DNA from: Acinetobacter qingfengensis
GTDB taxonomy: Bacteria > Pseudomonadota > Gammaproteobacteria > Pseudomonadales > Moraxellaceae
Length of the DNA: 64,000 bases
Assembly (NCBI RefSeq): GCF_008693185.1
Contig: NZ_VXKN01000006.1
Coordinates: 62,001-126,000 of the forward strand
Reading direction: 5' to 3'
Numbering within the stretch: position 1 is the stretch's first letter; each line of letters opens with the position of its first letter. Positions 28,694-36,904 of the stretch are shown piece by piece. The notes under the pieces are model-generated. The model did not search any database, was not told the DNA's origin, and worked only from the letters and a program-made list of their open reading frames with translations. Made by a program: the position numbers and the translations under genes.

Positions 28694-29476
28694 GTGTTGC
28701 AATCAGAAAAGTCTAAATTCTGGAAAAATATTCGTGTTGTCATTTTATTAATAATATTGGCGATCGTGGCCATGAATGCCTGGAAGGATTCAAATCAGAA
28801 CTGGAAAAATCCTATCTTTGTTATGCTGTATCCTATAAATGCAGATGGTTCAATCACAACAGCACAATATATTGAACAGCTTGATGTTCAAGATTTTCAA
28901 CCTATTTCTGAATTTTTACAGCAACAAGCCCAACAATATCACCAATCGATTACAATCTATTTTAAGTTGGGTTCAGAAATTAAACAATTGACTCCACAAG
29001 CACCAAATTCATCATCAGTTTTAGGAATCATGTTATGGAGTTTGAAATTTCGCTATTATGCATGGCGCTATCAGCAAAATTTTAATGCTCCAGCCAGTTT
29101 ATCGCTTTATCTTAATTTTTATGATATGAAAACACATTCTGTCTTACAACATTCTACAGCACTGGAAAAAGGGCGTGTGGGATTAGTAAATTTATTTGCA
29201 TCTGCTCAGCAGCATGATCAGAATCAAATTGTAATTGCACATGAAATGTTACATGCATTTGGTGCGACTGATAAATATGATTTTATTAGTAATCAACCAA
29301 TTTATCCAGAAGGTTATGCTGATCCAGATCAACAACCTTTGTATCCTCAACATCGTGCAGAATTAATGTCCGGAAAGATAGCATGGAATGCAGAGCAGAG
29401 CAAAATGGCTGATCATTTAAATCAGATTGTGGTTCGTAATCAGACTGCACAGGAAATTGGTTGGATAAAACCATAA
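28694..29476 (+). CDS. Membrane-anchored putative zinc metallopeptidase
   Basis: The 260-residue protein has one N-terminal membrane helix (about 14-28: VILLIILAIVAMN) and a soluble, probably periplasmic domain. It contains a zinc-peptidase motif HEMLHAFGATDKYD: His183, Glu184 and His187, followed by an Asp that may be the third ligand (HExxHxxGxxD). I do not recognise a named family. The start is GTG 28694 without an evident ribosome site. It lies between ompA and an HdeD-like gene and is not obviously in an operon, since a terminator precedes it. The substrate is unknown. Confidence 0.75.
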   Translation: MLQSEKSKFWKNIRVVILLIILAIVAMNAWKDSNQNWKNPIFVMLYPINADGSITTAQYIEQLDVQDFQPISEFLQQQAQQYHQSITIYFKLGSEIKQLTPQAPNSSSVLGIMLWSLKFRYYAWRYQQNFNAPASLSLYLNFYDMKTHSVLQHSTALEKGRVGLVNLFASAQQHDQNQIVIAHEMLHAFGATDKYDFISNQPIYPEGYADPDQQPLYPQHRAELMSGKIAWNAEQSKMADHLNQIVVRNQTAQEIGWIKP

Positions 29477-29547
29477 ATTTTGTAAGTAATTCTGTTTTCT
29501 TGATAGCTTTTGCGTACAATATATAAAATAAATATTTGGGAATAATC

Positions 29548-30129
29548 ATGATTACAGTTAGTAATGATTTAATTCGTAAGCATTTGCACGCAGAAAGTAA
29601 ATGGTATGTTGTCTTGGGCATTAGTTTTATTCTGGCGGGAATTGCATTATTTTTGATGCTACCTTTAGCAACTTTATCGGTTGTATATTTTTTCGGTATC
29701 TTGATGATGTGTGCTGGTATGTTGCAGCTTATAGTTGCATTTACCCTATTGAGGTCAGATTCACGCTGGCTCTGGGCATTATTTAGTATTTTTTATTTCA
29801 TGGCAGGGTACTTTGCTTTTAGTTCACCAAATAAAGCAGCGATTGTATTAACATCATTGATGGGAATGTTTTTGTTATTTGCTGGTGCTGCACGCATGGC
29901 TTATGCAACGTTCTTAAAGGAAATATCCAACTGGAAATGGGCATTTTTATCCGGCTTATTAATTTTTATTGCTGGTGTGCTGATTTTATTAAATCTTACT
30001 ACATCTTTTTGGATATTAGGTGCAATTCTGGCAATTGATGTATTACTTCAGGGCATTTATTATTTGACAGTTGCTCGCTTGATTAAGTCAATTCCGCCTG
30101 TATCTACTACAATAAATAAAGAAGAGTAA
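29548..30129 (+). CDS. HdeD-family (DUF308) membrane protein
   Basis: The 193-residue protein has six membrane helices arranged as three repeated pairs, the pattern of HdeD/DUF308 proteins linked to acid resistance in enterobacteria. Typical segments are VVLGISFILAGIALFLMLP and ILAIDVLLQGIYYLTVA. ATG 29548 follows GGGAA at 29538-29542; an upstream TTG at 29536 overlaps that site. No other acid-stress genes lie nearby, so a role in acid stress is only by family. Confidence 0.85.
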   Translation: MITVSNDLIRKHLHAESKWYVVLGISFILAGIALFLMLPLATLSVVYFFGILMMCAGMLQLIVAFTLLRSDSRWLWALFSIFYFMAGYFAFSSPNKAAIVLTSLMGMFLLFAGAARMAYATFLKEISNWKWAFLSGLLIFIAGVLILLNLTTSFWILGAILAIDVLLQGIYYLTVARLIKSIPPVSTTINKEE

Positions 30130-30162
30130 TGGAGTAGACGTTTTTATTAAATTAACAAAGTT

Positions 30163-30192
30163 GTGATTTGATCGTCTAGCTGATCAAATCAC
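30163..30192. repeat. Perfect inverted repeat between convergent genes
   Basis: Arms GTGATTTGATC (30163-30173) and GATCAAATCAC (30182-30192) match over 11 bases around an 8-base loop. It lies between the ends of the HdeD-like gene and the convergent VOC gene. There is no T-run on either side, so it may be a weak bidirectional terminator or mRNA 3' stabiliser. Confidence 0.6.
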
Positions 30193-30226
30193 TTGTGATA
30201 CATGAAATGCTTATGTCTATTTCATT

Positions 30227-30586
30227 TTAATGATCAGACCAAATTGCTAATTCATATCCGTCTGGATCAGTGAAATGGAAACGTCTTCCACCTGGAAAAT
30301 CAAAAATATTTTTTATAATTCGTCCACCTGCTAATTTGATGATTTCAAGCGTTTGTTCTAATTGTGCTGTATATAGAATGATTAATGCACCACCTTGTGT
30401 AGTAATGTCATCATTCTGAGTAAAGCCACCTTTTAAACTTCCTGAATCAAACTCACAATAGTCTTTGCTGTAATCTGTAAACGACCAACCTAAATGTGTA
30501 TAAAAGGTTTTAGTTTTTTCGATGTCACGAACATTAAATTCAATATAGTTAATAGTGACTTTGTTAAAGATTGCATCTTCAAGCAT
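30227..30586 (-). CDS. VOC (glyoxalase/bleomycin-resistance fold) family protein
   Basis: The 119-residue protein is one VOC domain with two beta-alpha-beta-beta-beta units: YIEFNVRDIEKTKTFYTHLG at the start, and FPGGRRFHFTDPDGYELAIW at the end, where the terminal acidic and histidine residues can hold a metal. Members include glyoxalases, dioxygenases and drug-binding proteins; sequence alone does not tell which. ATG 30586 follows AAAGGA with suitable spacing; an upstream start at 30682 would add 32 residues foreign to the domain. Confidence 0.85.
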   Translation of the reverse strand: MLEDAIFNKVTINYIEFNVRDIEKTKTFYTHLGWSFTDYSKDYCEFDSGSLKGGFTQNDDITTQGGALIILYTAQLEQTLEIIKLAGGRIIKNIFDFPGGRRFHFTDPDGYELAIWSDH

Positions 30587-30808
30587 GATCAGATGTCCTT
30601 TAGTAGTAGATTTGGAAGGGGAAAGATAATCATTAGAATACAATAAAATATGCAAAATATACTGTTTTATCGATAGATTCACTGATGACAGAATACATGA
30701 TTTGATATTTGAAGATATTGATAAAACTACCTAATCAATTGCATTATTTTTTACAAAACAAAGGTAAAATAGTGCTAAAAATATATTGTTATAATGGCTA
30801 AATGATTG

Positions 30809-31366
30809 ATGAATATTGAAACCAATAGATTAATACTCACATCTTGGCAAGATACTGATGAGCAATCATTGTACGCTTTAAATAGTGATGCACAAGCCAT
30901 GCAATATTTTTTACATTCACTTTCTAAAACACAGAATCAGCAGTTTTTTGCTCAATTAAGGTTGCGTTTTGTTCAACAAGGATATGGTTTATACAAAGTT
31001 ACTTTAAAAAATACTCATCAATTTATTGGTTTTGTAGGATTAAATCATCCACATTATGATTTACCGTTTATATGTCCTGTAGAAATTTCGTGGCGGCTCT
31101 TGCCTATGTTTTGGCATCAAGGTTTAGCATTTGAGGCAGCTCAGGCAGTTTTACAATATGGATTTGATCAGTTAAAGTTTAGTCAAATTATGGCATTTAC
31201 TGCAAAATGCAACCGACCTTCATGGACACTCATGCAGCGCTTAGGTATGCAATTCCAGCAAGAATTTCAACATCCTTTAGTTGATATACAACATAGACTG
31301 GCATCCCATGTATTATATTCAATGCAATCTTCTGACTTCAGGCATGTTAAACTTGAAAAAATTTAG
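30809..31366 (+). CDS. GNAT-family N-acetyltransferase (RimJ/RimL-like)
   Basis: The 185-residue protein opens with NIETNRLILTSWQDTDEQSLYAL, as RimJ/RimL-type acetyltransferases do, and has the acetyl-CoA region WRLLPMFWHQGLAFEAAQAV followed by TAKCNRPSWTLMQRLGMQF. The usual Gly-rich loop Q/RxxGxG/A appears as HQGLAF. Such enzymes acetylate protein N-termini, amines or drugs; the acceptor here is not predictable. ATG 30809 is preferred to a TTG just upstream. It ends 20 bases before a helicase gene on the same strand. Confidence 0.82.
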   Translation: MNIETNRLILTSWQDTDEQSLYALNSDAQAMQYFLHSLSKTQNQQFFAQLRLRFVQQGYGLYKVTLKNTHQFIGFVGLNHPHYDLPFICPVEISWRLLPMFWHQGLAFEAAQAVLQYGFDQLKFSQIMAFTAKCNRPSWTLMQRLGMQFQQEFQHPLVDIQHRLASHVLYSMQSSDFRHVKLEKI

Positions 31367-31386
31367 ATGATATCCAGTCAATTTGC

Positions 31387-33369
31387 ATGACCATTCAGCG
31401 CCTTTTAGATGAACTTAATCCTGAACAACTTAATGCAGCCACCACAACTGCACAAAATGCACTGATATTGGCTGGGGCAGGTTGTGGTAAAACCAAAACC
31501 ATTGTTGCTCGTGCTGCTTATCTGATTAATCAGGGTGTGCCACCTGAACAAATTCAGATTGTCACATTTACCCGCCGTGCGGCCAGTGAAATTATCACAC
31601 GAGTTGAGCAATATCTTGGAGCGCAATCACAGGGACTAAAAGCTTCTACCTTTCATACTTTTTGTATGGGAATTTTACGCCGTTATGCCAAAGCATTTGA
31701 TTTGGGGCAATTTAATGTCATTGATCGTGATGATCAACTATTGATGTTTCGTTTATTACGTGGTCAGCAAAAAGACATTGAATTACCTAAGGCTGCACAA
31801 TTACTAGATGTTTATTCGTTTGCCCGCAATACCCAATGTAAACTTAGTGAGGCATTGATAAAACATCTTCCTGAGATGATGGATTTTAAAGATGCCATTA
31901 TGGCAGTGATGAAAGCTTATGAACAGCAAAAACGTGAGCGTGGGTATCTGGATTATGATGATATTCTAGAATATGTTGCGAAATATTTGAATCAATCTGA
32001 TGCTTTGCTGGAGCAAGTGCTTTATCGCTGTCAATATTTATTGGTTGATGAAATGCAAGATACCAATCCTTTGCAGTGGTCATTGCTTAAACCATTTATT
32101 GGTAAAGCCCATCTATTCTGTGTTGGTGATGATGCACAATCTATTTATGGTTTTCGTGGTGCAGATTTTCAAAATATTCATGCGTTTAAACAGCGTGTAC
32201 CAGATGCTGAAATTTTGACTCTGGCAAAAAACTATCGCTCTACACAAGAAATTCTGGATGTATCTAATTGGTTGTTAAAAATTAGCCCGCTGGATTATCA
32301 AAAACAATTAACTGCACATCGAGGATCAGGTCTTAAACCACAATTACATACCCTTGCCAATGAATTTGAAGAAGCCAATTGGATTGCACAAAATCTGAAA
32401 AGACGTTATCAAAAAGGTGCTGCATGGCAACAACACATGATTTTGGTACGTTCAGGTTTTGCAGGGCGCACGATTGAAAGTGCATTGGTTGCTGCTGATA
32501 TTCCTTATCAGTTTATTGGCGGTGTAAAATTACTGGAATCTGCGCATGTTAAAGATGTGCTAAGTGTCTTGCGTATTGTCGCCAACCATAAGGATGAGCT
32601 GGCATGGATGCGATTTTTAACGTTATGGAATGGTATTGGTGATGTGTCTGCAAGTCGGATGGCTACCGGATTTTTACAATGTGATGATTTAACAGCATGT
32701 ATTCAAAAGTTAAAAAAAAGCAGTAAAGTTCCAGCAATTGCTATATCGGCATTAGAGCAATTAATACAAATTCAGCATTTGGTAAAACAAAGTTTGCAAG
32801 TCGTACTTAGTGCTTTACAAACACAGCTTGAACATAATTATCGTAATCAGGATTGGTCACGCCGGATGCGTGATTTTGAACTGGTTATGCAATTGGCTGA
32901 TAAACATAGTAATGTCACTGATTTTATTGAAGAATATATATTAGAACCTATTTCCCATAGTGAGGTAGAACGAGAAAAAGACAAAGATGTAGTGACACTA
33001 ATTACTATCCATTCAGCTAAGGGAACTGAACGCGAAGTTTGTTATGTTGCTAATGCTTCAGTTGGACAATTTCCACATGCTAGATCACAAGGCAATTTTG
33101 ATGAGGTAGAAGAAGAGCGTCGAGTACTTTATGTCGCACTGACACGAGCAAAAAACGAACTTATTATTACACGTCAAAATTTATTTACCTGGGTAAAGGA
33201 TCAACTTGATGTACAAGGCAGAGTTGTAACAGGTTATTTTTTAAGTGATTTTCTGATGTCACTTTGTACAGAAACCTTGCATCAACGTGGTGAACAGCGA
33301 CAAAGAACCTGGAATTTTGAACGAGAGTCCACAATCACTAAACCTGAAATTGGTGTAAATTGGGATTGA
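31387..33369 (+). CDS. UvrD/Rep-family superfamily 1 DNA helicase
   Basis: The 660-residue protein is a 3'-5' SF1A helicase. Motifs in order are NPEQLNAA (Q motif), Walker A AGAGCGKT (29-36), VTFTRRAASEI (Ia), Walker B VDEMQDTN (Asp221-Glu222), VGDDAQSIYGFRGA (III), NYRSTQEIL (IV), TIHSAKGTEREVCYV (V), and EEERRVLYVALTRAK (VI). Walker B reads DEMQDT where UvrD and Rep usually have DEFQDT. It is shorter than UvrD and lacks a long C-terminal tail. ATG 31387 has no clear ribosome site. It may share a message with the upstream acetyltransferase. A role in repair or replication restart is inferred from the family. Confidence 0.92.
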   Translation: MTIQRLLDELNPEQLNAATTTAQNALILAGAGCGKTKTIVARAAYLINQGVPPEQIQIVTFTRRAASEIITRVEQYLGAQSQGLKASTFHTFCMGILRRYAKAFDLGQFNVIDRDDQLLMFRLLRGQQKDIELPKAAQLLDVYSFARNTQCKLSEALIKHLPEMMDFKDAIMAVMKAYEQQKRERGYLDYDDILEYVAKYLNQSDALLEQVLYRCQYLLVDEMQDTNPLQWSLLKPFIGKAHLFCVGDDAQSIYGFRGADFQNIHAFKQRVPDAEILTLAKNYRSTQEILDVSNWLLKISPLDYQKQLTAHRGSGLKPQLHTLANEFEEANWIAQNLKRRYQKGAAWQQHMILVRSGFAGRTIESALVAADIPYQFIGGVKLLESAHVKDVLSVLRIVANHKDELAWMRFLTLWNGIGDVSASRMATGFLQCDDLTACIQKLKKSSKVPAIAISALEQLIQIQHLVKQSLQVVLSALQTQLEHNYRNQDWSRRMRDFELVMQLADKHSNVTDFIEEYILEPISHSEVEREKDKDVVTLITIHSAKGTEREVCYVANASVGQFPHARSQGNFDEVEEERRVLYVALTRAKNELIITRQNLFTWVKDQLDVQGRVVTGYFLSDFLMSLCTETLHQRGEQRQRTWNFERESTITKPEIGVNWD

Positions 33370-33440
33370 TTTTGCCACTATCTAATCATTACTAATAATT
33401 TTACAATAACATGAAAATTATTTGTGATTAAGGAACTGTG

Positions 33441-33944
33441 ATGTCCCGTGTTGCCCGTTATCATGCCGACCGTACCAATCAGAAACTATATTTTGCCCGT
33501 CTAGCATGCCAGCAATCAGAAAAAACCGAACACGTTCAGCAGGCGCAGGCACACCGTGAAGCAGCAGTATTTCATTTACAAGGCGCAGTATTGGCATTCT
33601 TGCAGGAATTGGTGCGCTATTACCGTTTGACAGAATTACGTCCCACTTTGCAAAATATTGAGCAATACATGGCAGAGCGTGGGCAAGTTTCTCCTGAGGT
33701 GCAAGTATTAAAACAATTAAGTCAGGACGGTTTTTTGGCGGAACTTAATCGAGCTTTTCGTTTGTGCCAATATGCACCTGAGCCGGCAGCACCTGAACCA
33801 GAACATGAAACTTCCTCCAATCTGATTATTAAGGTGACGCAAAGTCCGCAGGCATGGTTACCTGATGCGCAAATTTTACGCGAATGGCATGCAGATTTAG
33901 TGCACCTTATTGATGGTTTTCGTAATGAAATGGTGGAATTTTAA
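33441..33944 (+). CDS. DUF6586-like conserved small protein
   Basis: The 167-residue soluble protein begins SRVARYHADRTNQKLYFARL and is helical. It has an Ala/Glu/Pro-rich linker at about residues 113-126 and a final helix (REWHADLVHLIDGFRNEMVEF). It looks like the DUF6586 proteins of Pseudomonas and Acinetobacter, which have no known function. ATG 33441 follows AAGGA; a GTG three bases upstream is an alternative. It has a downstream small-gene neighbour on the same strand 102 bases away. Confidence 0.75.
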   Translation: MSRVARYHADRTNQKLYFARLACQQSEKTEHVQQAQAHREAAVFHLQGAVLAFLQELVRYYRLTELRPTLQNIEQYMAERGQVSPEVQVLKQLSQDGFLAELNRAFRLCQYAPEPAAPEPEHETSSNLIIKVTQSPQAWLPDAQILREWHADLVHLIDGFRNEMVEF

Positions 33945-34046
33945 CTCATTATCAGACAAACACTTGAAATTTGGTCTATTTGATTGCATTAATATGACTT
34001 ATATTAAGTGCAAATTTGGCAATAGAGATATTGCGGGAGGTTGTGT

Positions 34047-34325
34047 ATGTCAATTGAGGAGATGAAAGACCTGTTGGGTACTCAGGAAACCGTACTGGAA
34101 TTGGTGCAACTTGAAGATGGTGCATTGGCTTTACGTGCAGTTGGTTCTGACAAAGCACCTATAGTCAGAATTGAGTTTAATGATGAAGTACGCCAAATGC
34201 TTGGAGAAAGTACAGGTATTGTTGCACAACATATGGTACAGGCCGCTTTTTTTGCTGTAATGGAACAACAGTCAAATAAATGGCATGCGCAAGTGATTGA
34301 TCAAAAACCTGAGTTTTATAGCTGA
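34047..34325 (+). CDS. Conserved hypothetical protein of 92 residues
   Basis: A short soluble protein with no family I can name. It has an acidic N-terminal helix (SIEEMKDLLGTQETVLELV), a beta-rich middle (EDGALALRAVG, APIVRIEFND) and a helical C-terminal part (IVAQHMVQAAFFAVMEQQ). GGGAGG at 34035-34040 is a strong ribosome site for ATG 34047, supporting a real gene. It ends at a bidirectional terminator. Confidence 0.75.
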   Translation: MSIEEMKDLLGTQETVLELVQLEDGALALRAVGSDKAPIVRIEFNDEVRQMLGESTGIVAQHMVQAAFFAVMEQQSNKWHAQVIDQKPEFYS

Positions 34326-34404
34326 AAAGTAAATTGGCGGTAAAATTTCTTGAAGATTTATATCACATTATGATTGTAAATTAATTGACTGAAAATTTAT
34401 AAAC

Positions 34405-34440
34405 AAAAGCACCTAAAGACAATAACTTTTAGGTGCTTTT
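34405..34440. terminator. Bidirectional terminator between convergent genes
   Basis: Arms AAAAGCACCTAAA (34405-34417) and TTTAGGTGCTTTT (34428-34440) pair over 13 bp. A-run and T-run flank both ends, so the hairpin can stop transcription from the 92-residue gene on + and from the ybaL gene on -. Confidence 0.92.
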
Positions 34441-34451
34441 TAGTGGTCAAT

Positions 34452-36167
34452 TTAATGTGTTAAATGATGTGCACGTTGCATTTGTTCCAGAATATGCTCA
34501 CTCATATTTTTTGCCATTTCTTCTTTTGCAAAAAATACAGGTCCGATATTTTCTTCTCGAAGTAAACGTGCCTGTTCTGTAGAATCAGCGGTTAGGATAA
34601 TTTCCAATAAAGGGTTAAGTTGTTTGGCAATATTAACAATTTGATGGATTTCCAGTGCATCACAACCAGAAAGTACCAAAGCACGGGCGTGCATAATATG
34701 TGCTTGAATCAGAACACTAGGTTCGGTGGCAGAACCACTTACCGCAGCAACGCCTTTTTCCCTTAAATTTTCCACAATCTCTCGGTTTTCTTCAGCAATC
34801 ACGACTTTGACATGATTGGCCTGTAAGGTTTCGACAATGCGGCGTCCTGTTTCACCATAACCGACCATAACAATCTGATCTCGTAAATAATCTTGACTGA
34901 CTTCATCCGGTAGCATTGCCAGTGGATCACTTTTGCGTTCTAGTAAGCGTGCCAGATAGGAACGTTCCCGAATCCATTTTTGTAATGGTTCTATTGCTGC
35001 AAATACAAATGAATTTAATGTAATTGAAATCAACGCTCCAGCTAAAATCAGATTCTGTGCATCAAGACTAAGTAACTTTAGAGATACGCCAAGTGTGGCG
35101 AGAATAAAAGAAAATTCTCCAATTTGAGCTAGGCTGGCACCTACGGTTAATGCAGTATTTAGAGGGTAACGGAAAAATAATACCAGTGCCATTGCAGCAA
35201 TGGTTTTACCAATCATAATAATGGCAACAACAGCCATAATATGTCCGGGTTGTTGAATTAAAATACTTGGATCAAATAACATCCCTACGGAAACAAAGAA
35301 TAAAATTGAAAAAATTTCCCGTAGTGGTAGCGTTTCTTCTTCTGCACGATGGCTAAAATCAGATTCCTTGACCACCATTCCGGCAAAAAACGCTCCTAAA
35401 GCCATTGATACACCAAAGATGGCATAGGAGCCATAAGCAATCGATACTGCTGCTGCCACAACAGTCAGTGTAAATAACTCCCGAGAACCCAGACGAGCTA
35501 CAAACTGAATAATCATTGGCACTAATCGTTTACCAATAATAAGCATAAATGCAATAAAGCCTGCAACTTTTAATAAGGTAATCCCTAAAGTAAGCCAGAT
35601 GTTACTTGAACTATCGGGACCATTGGTCAGTGCTTCACCACCCAATAAAACTGCTGTTGCTGGTAATAAGACTAAGACCAGTACCATAACCAGATCTTCA
35701 ACCAATAACCACCCTACTGCAATTTTTCCATTAACTGAATCAAGGACACCACGATCGCCCAAAGCTTTTAGGAGTACAACCGTACTAGCACAGGATAAGC
35801 TTAAACCAAACACTAGCGCCGATCCAAATGACCAACCCCATAGCATGGTAACCCCTATTCCCAATACTGTTGCTACAGCAATTTGTATAATGGCACCAGG
35901 CAAGGCAATACGACGAACCTGCATTAAATCATTGAGTGAAAAATGCATGCCTACGCCAAACATTAAAAACATTACACCAAGCTCAGCCAATTGATTGGCA
36001 AGATGGATGTCTCCAACAACTCCTGGAGTATTCGGACTAATCAAAACTCCAGCAATCAAATAACCAATCAGAGGGGGGAGGCGTAAGCGGGCAGCAATAT
36101 AGCCAAAAATCAGCGCCAAACCAAAACCAACAGCTAATAATATTATGAGATCTACATCATGAGGCAC
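34452..36167 (-). CDS. ybaL: CPA2-type cation/proton antiporter with TrkA-N domain (YbaL-like)
   Basis: The 571-residue inner-membrane protein has about twelve helices (residues 1-395) of the KefB/KefC type, including HLANQLAELGVMFLMFGVG and the ion-path motif LVEDLVMVLVLVLL. A cytosolic Rossmann RCK/TrkA-N domain follows (about 415-560) with the nucleotide-binding motif VMVGYGETGRRIVETLQ. It should exchange potassium or sodium for protons under nucleotide control. The start is GTG 36167, set by AGGAGA seven bases upstream on the minus strand. The domain order fits E. coli YbaL better than KefC. It is monocistronic. Confidence 0.9.
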   Translation of the reverse strand: MPHDVDLIILLAVGFGLALIFGYIAARLRLPPLIGYLIAGVLISPNTPGVVGDIHLANQLAELGVMFLMFGVGMHFSLNDLMQVRRIALPGAIIQIAVATVLGIGVTMLWGWSFGSALVFGLSLSCASTVVLLKALGDRGVLDSVNGKIAVGWLLVEDLVMVLVLVLLPATAVLLGGEALTNGPDSSSNIWLTLGITLLKVAGFIAFMLIIGKRLVPMIIQFVARLGSRELFTLTVVAAAVSIAYGSYAIFGVSMALGAFFAGMVVKESDFSHRAEEETLPLREIFSILFFVSVGMLFDPSILIQQPGHIMAVVAIIMIGKTIAAMALVLFFRYPLNTALTVGASLAQIGEFSFILATLGVSLKLLSLDAQNLILAGALISITLNSFVFAAIEPLQKWIRERSYLARLLERKSDPLAMLPDEVSQDYLRDQIVMVGYGETGRRIVETLQANHVKVVIAEENREIVENLREKGVAAVSGSATEPSVLIQAHIMHARALVLSGCDALEIHQIVNIAKQLNPLLEIILTADSTEQARLLREENIGPVFFAKEEMAKNMSEHILEQMQRAHHLTH

Positions 36168-36270
36168 TGATATCTCCTTAATCAGAATGGGTTAAGGGGG
36201 GATAATATAAGCATGAATAATGCCAATATTCTAATTTTTAAAGTTTAACAAATATGTGAAATTATAGGCA

Positions 36271-36300
36271 AAAAAAAACGACTCCAAAGAGCCGCTTTTT
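36271..36300 (-). terminator. Rho-independent terminator of rpmB-rpmG
   Basis: On the minus strand a hairpin CGGCTC/GAGTCG with a TTTG loop is followed by eight T residues, 15 bases after the rpmG stop. Confidence 0.85.
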
Positions 36301-36314
36301 TCCAAAAGCTAAAA

Positions 36315-36470
36315 TTATTTGATTTTAGCTTCTTTAAAAATTACGTGTTGACGGATTTTTGGATCAAATTTTTTGATTTCCATTTTTTCCGGCATAGTAC
36401 GTTTGTTTTTAGTAGTGGTATAGAAATAACCAGTACCAGCACTTGAAACTAGACGAATCTTATCACGCAT
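36315..36470 (-). CDS. rpmG: 50S ribosomal protein L33
   Basis: The 51-residue protein begins [20 protein letters not shown] and ends [10 protein letters not shown], which is L33 of the large subunit. It has no cysteines, so it is the zinc-independent form. It is too short for a generous ORF cutoff but fully supported by sequence. It starts 12 bases after the rpmB stop, as in the conserved rpmB-rpmG operon. Confidence 0.97.
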
Positions 36471-36482
36471 GGCAATGACTCC

Positions 36483-36719
36483 TTAGATCTTTTGACCTTG
36501 AGCGCGAAGATCGGCAACAACCTTCTCAATGCCCAATTTGTCGATAATACGCATACCTTTGCTAGACAAGCGTAAACGAACAAAGCGTTTCTCGCTTTCT
36601 AACCAAAAGCGGTGATGGTGCAGGTTCGGCTCGAACCGGCGCTTGGTTTTGTTGTTTGCGTGCGAAACGTTGTTACCAACGATTGGACGCTTGCCGGTAA
36701 CTTGGCAAACCTTAGACAT
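36483..36719 (-). CDS. rpmB: 50S ribosomal protein L28
   Basis: The 78-residue protein is full-length L28: [19 protein letters not shown] at the start, then [19 protein letters not shown] and [14 protein letters not shown] lies before ATG 36719; the longer frame to 36767 has no ribosome site and is rejected. It heads the rpmB-rpmG operon. Confidence 0.97.
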   Translation of the reverse strand: MSKVCQVTGKRPIVGNNVSHANNKTKRRFEPNLHHHRFWLESEKRFVRLRLSSKGMRIIDKLGIEKVVADLRAQGQKI

Positions 36720-36806
36720 GGTGAACTCCATTGATTCAGCTAAACAATAATCGATTGTTAAGCTCATCAGTAAAAGTAAAACTGGGTGAACTTATTCAAG
36801 GGGCGT

Positions 36807-36835
36807 TTTATACCAAAAAATGAGCTAAAACACAA
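36807..36835 (-). promoter_or_regulatory. Promoter of rpmB-rpmG
   Basis: On the minus strand TTGTGT (36830-36835), a 17-base spacer and TATAAA (36807-36812) form a good sigma-70 promoter about 80 bases before rpmB. Confidence 0.65.
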
Positions 36836-36904
36836 GTACACCCGCCTAAATCAATCATTAAACCTGATTAATGGTTTATATAATGATCAAAACCTATAGA
36901 AAGC

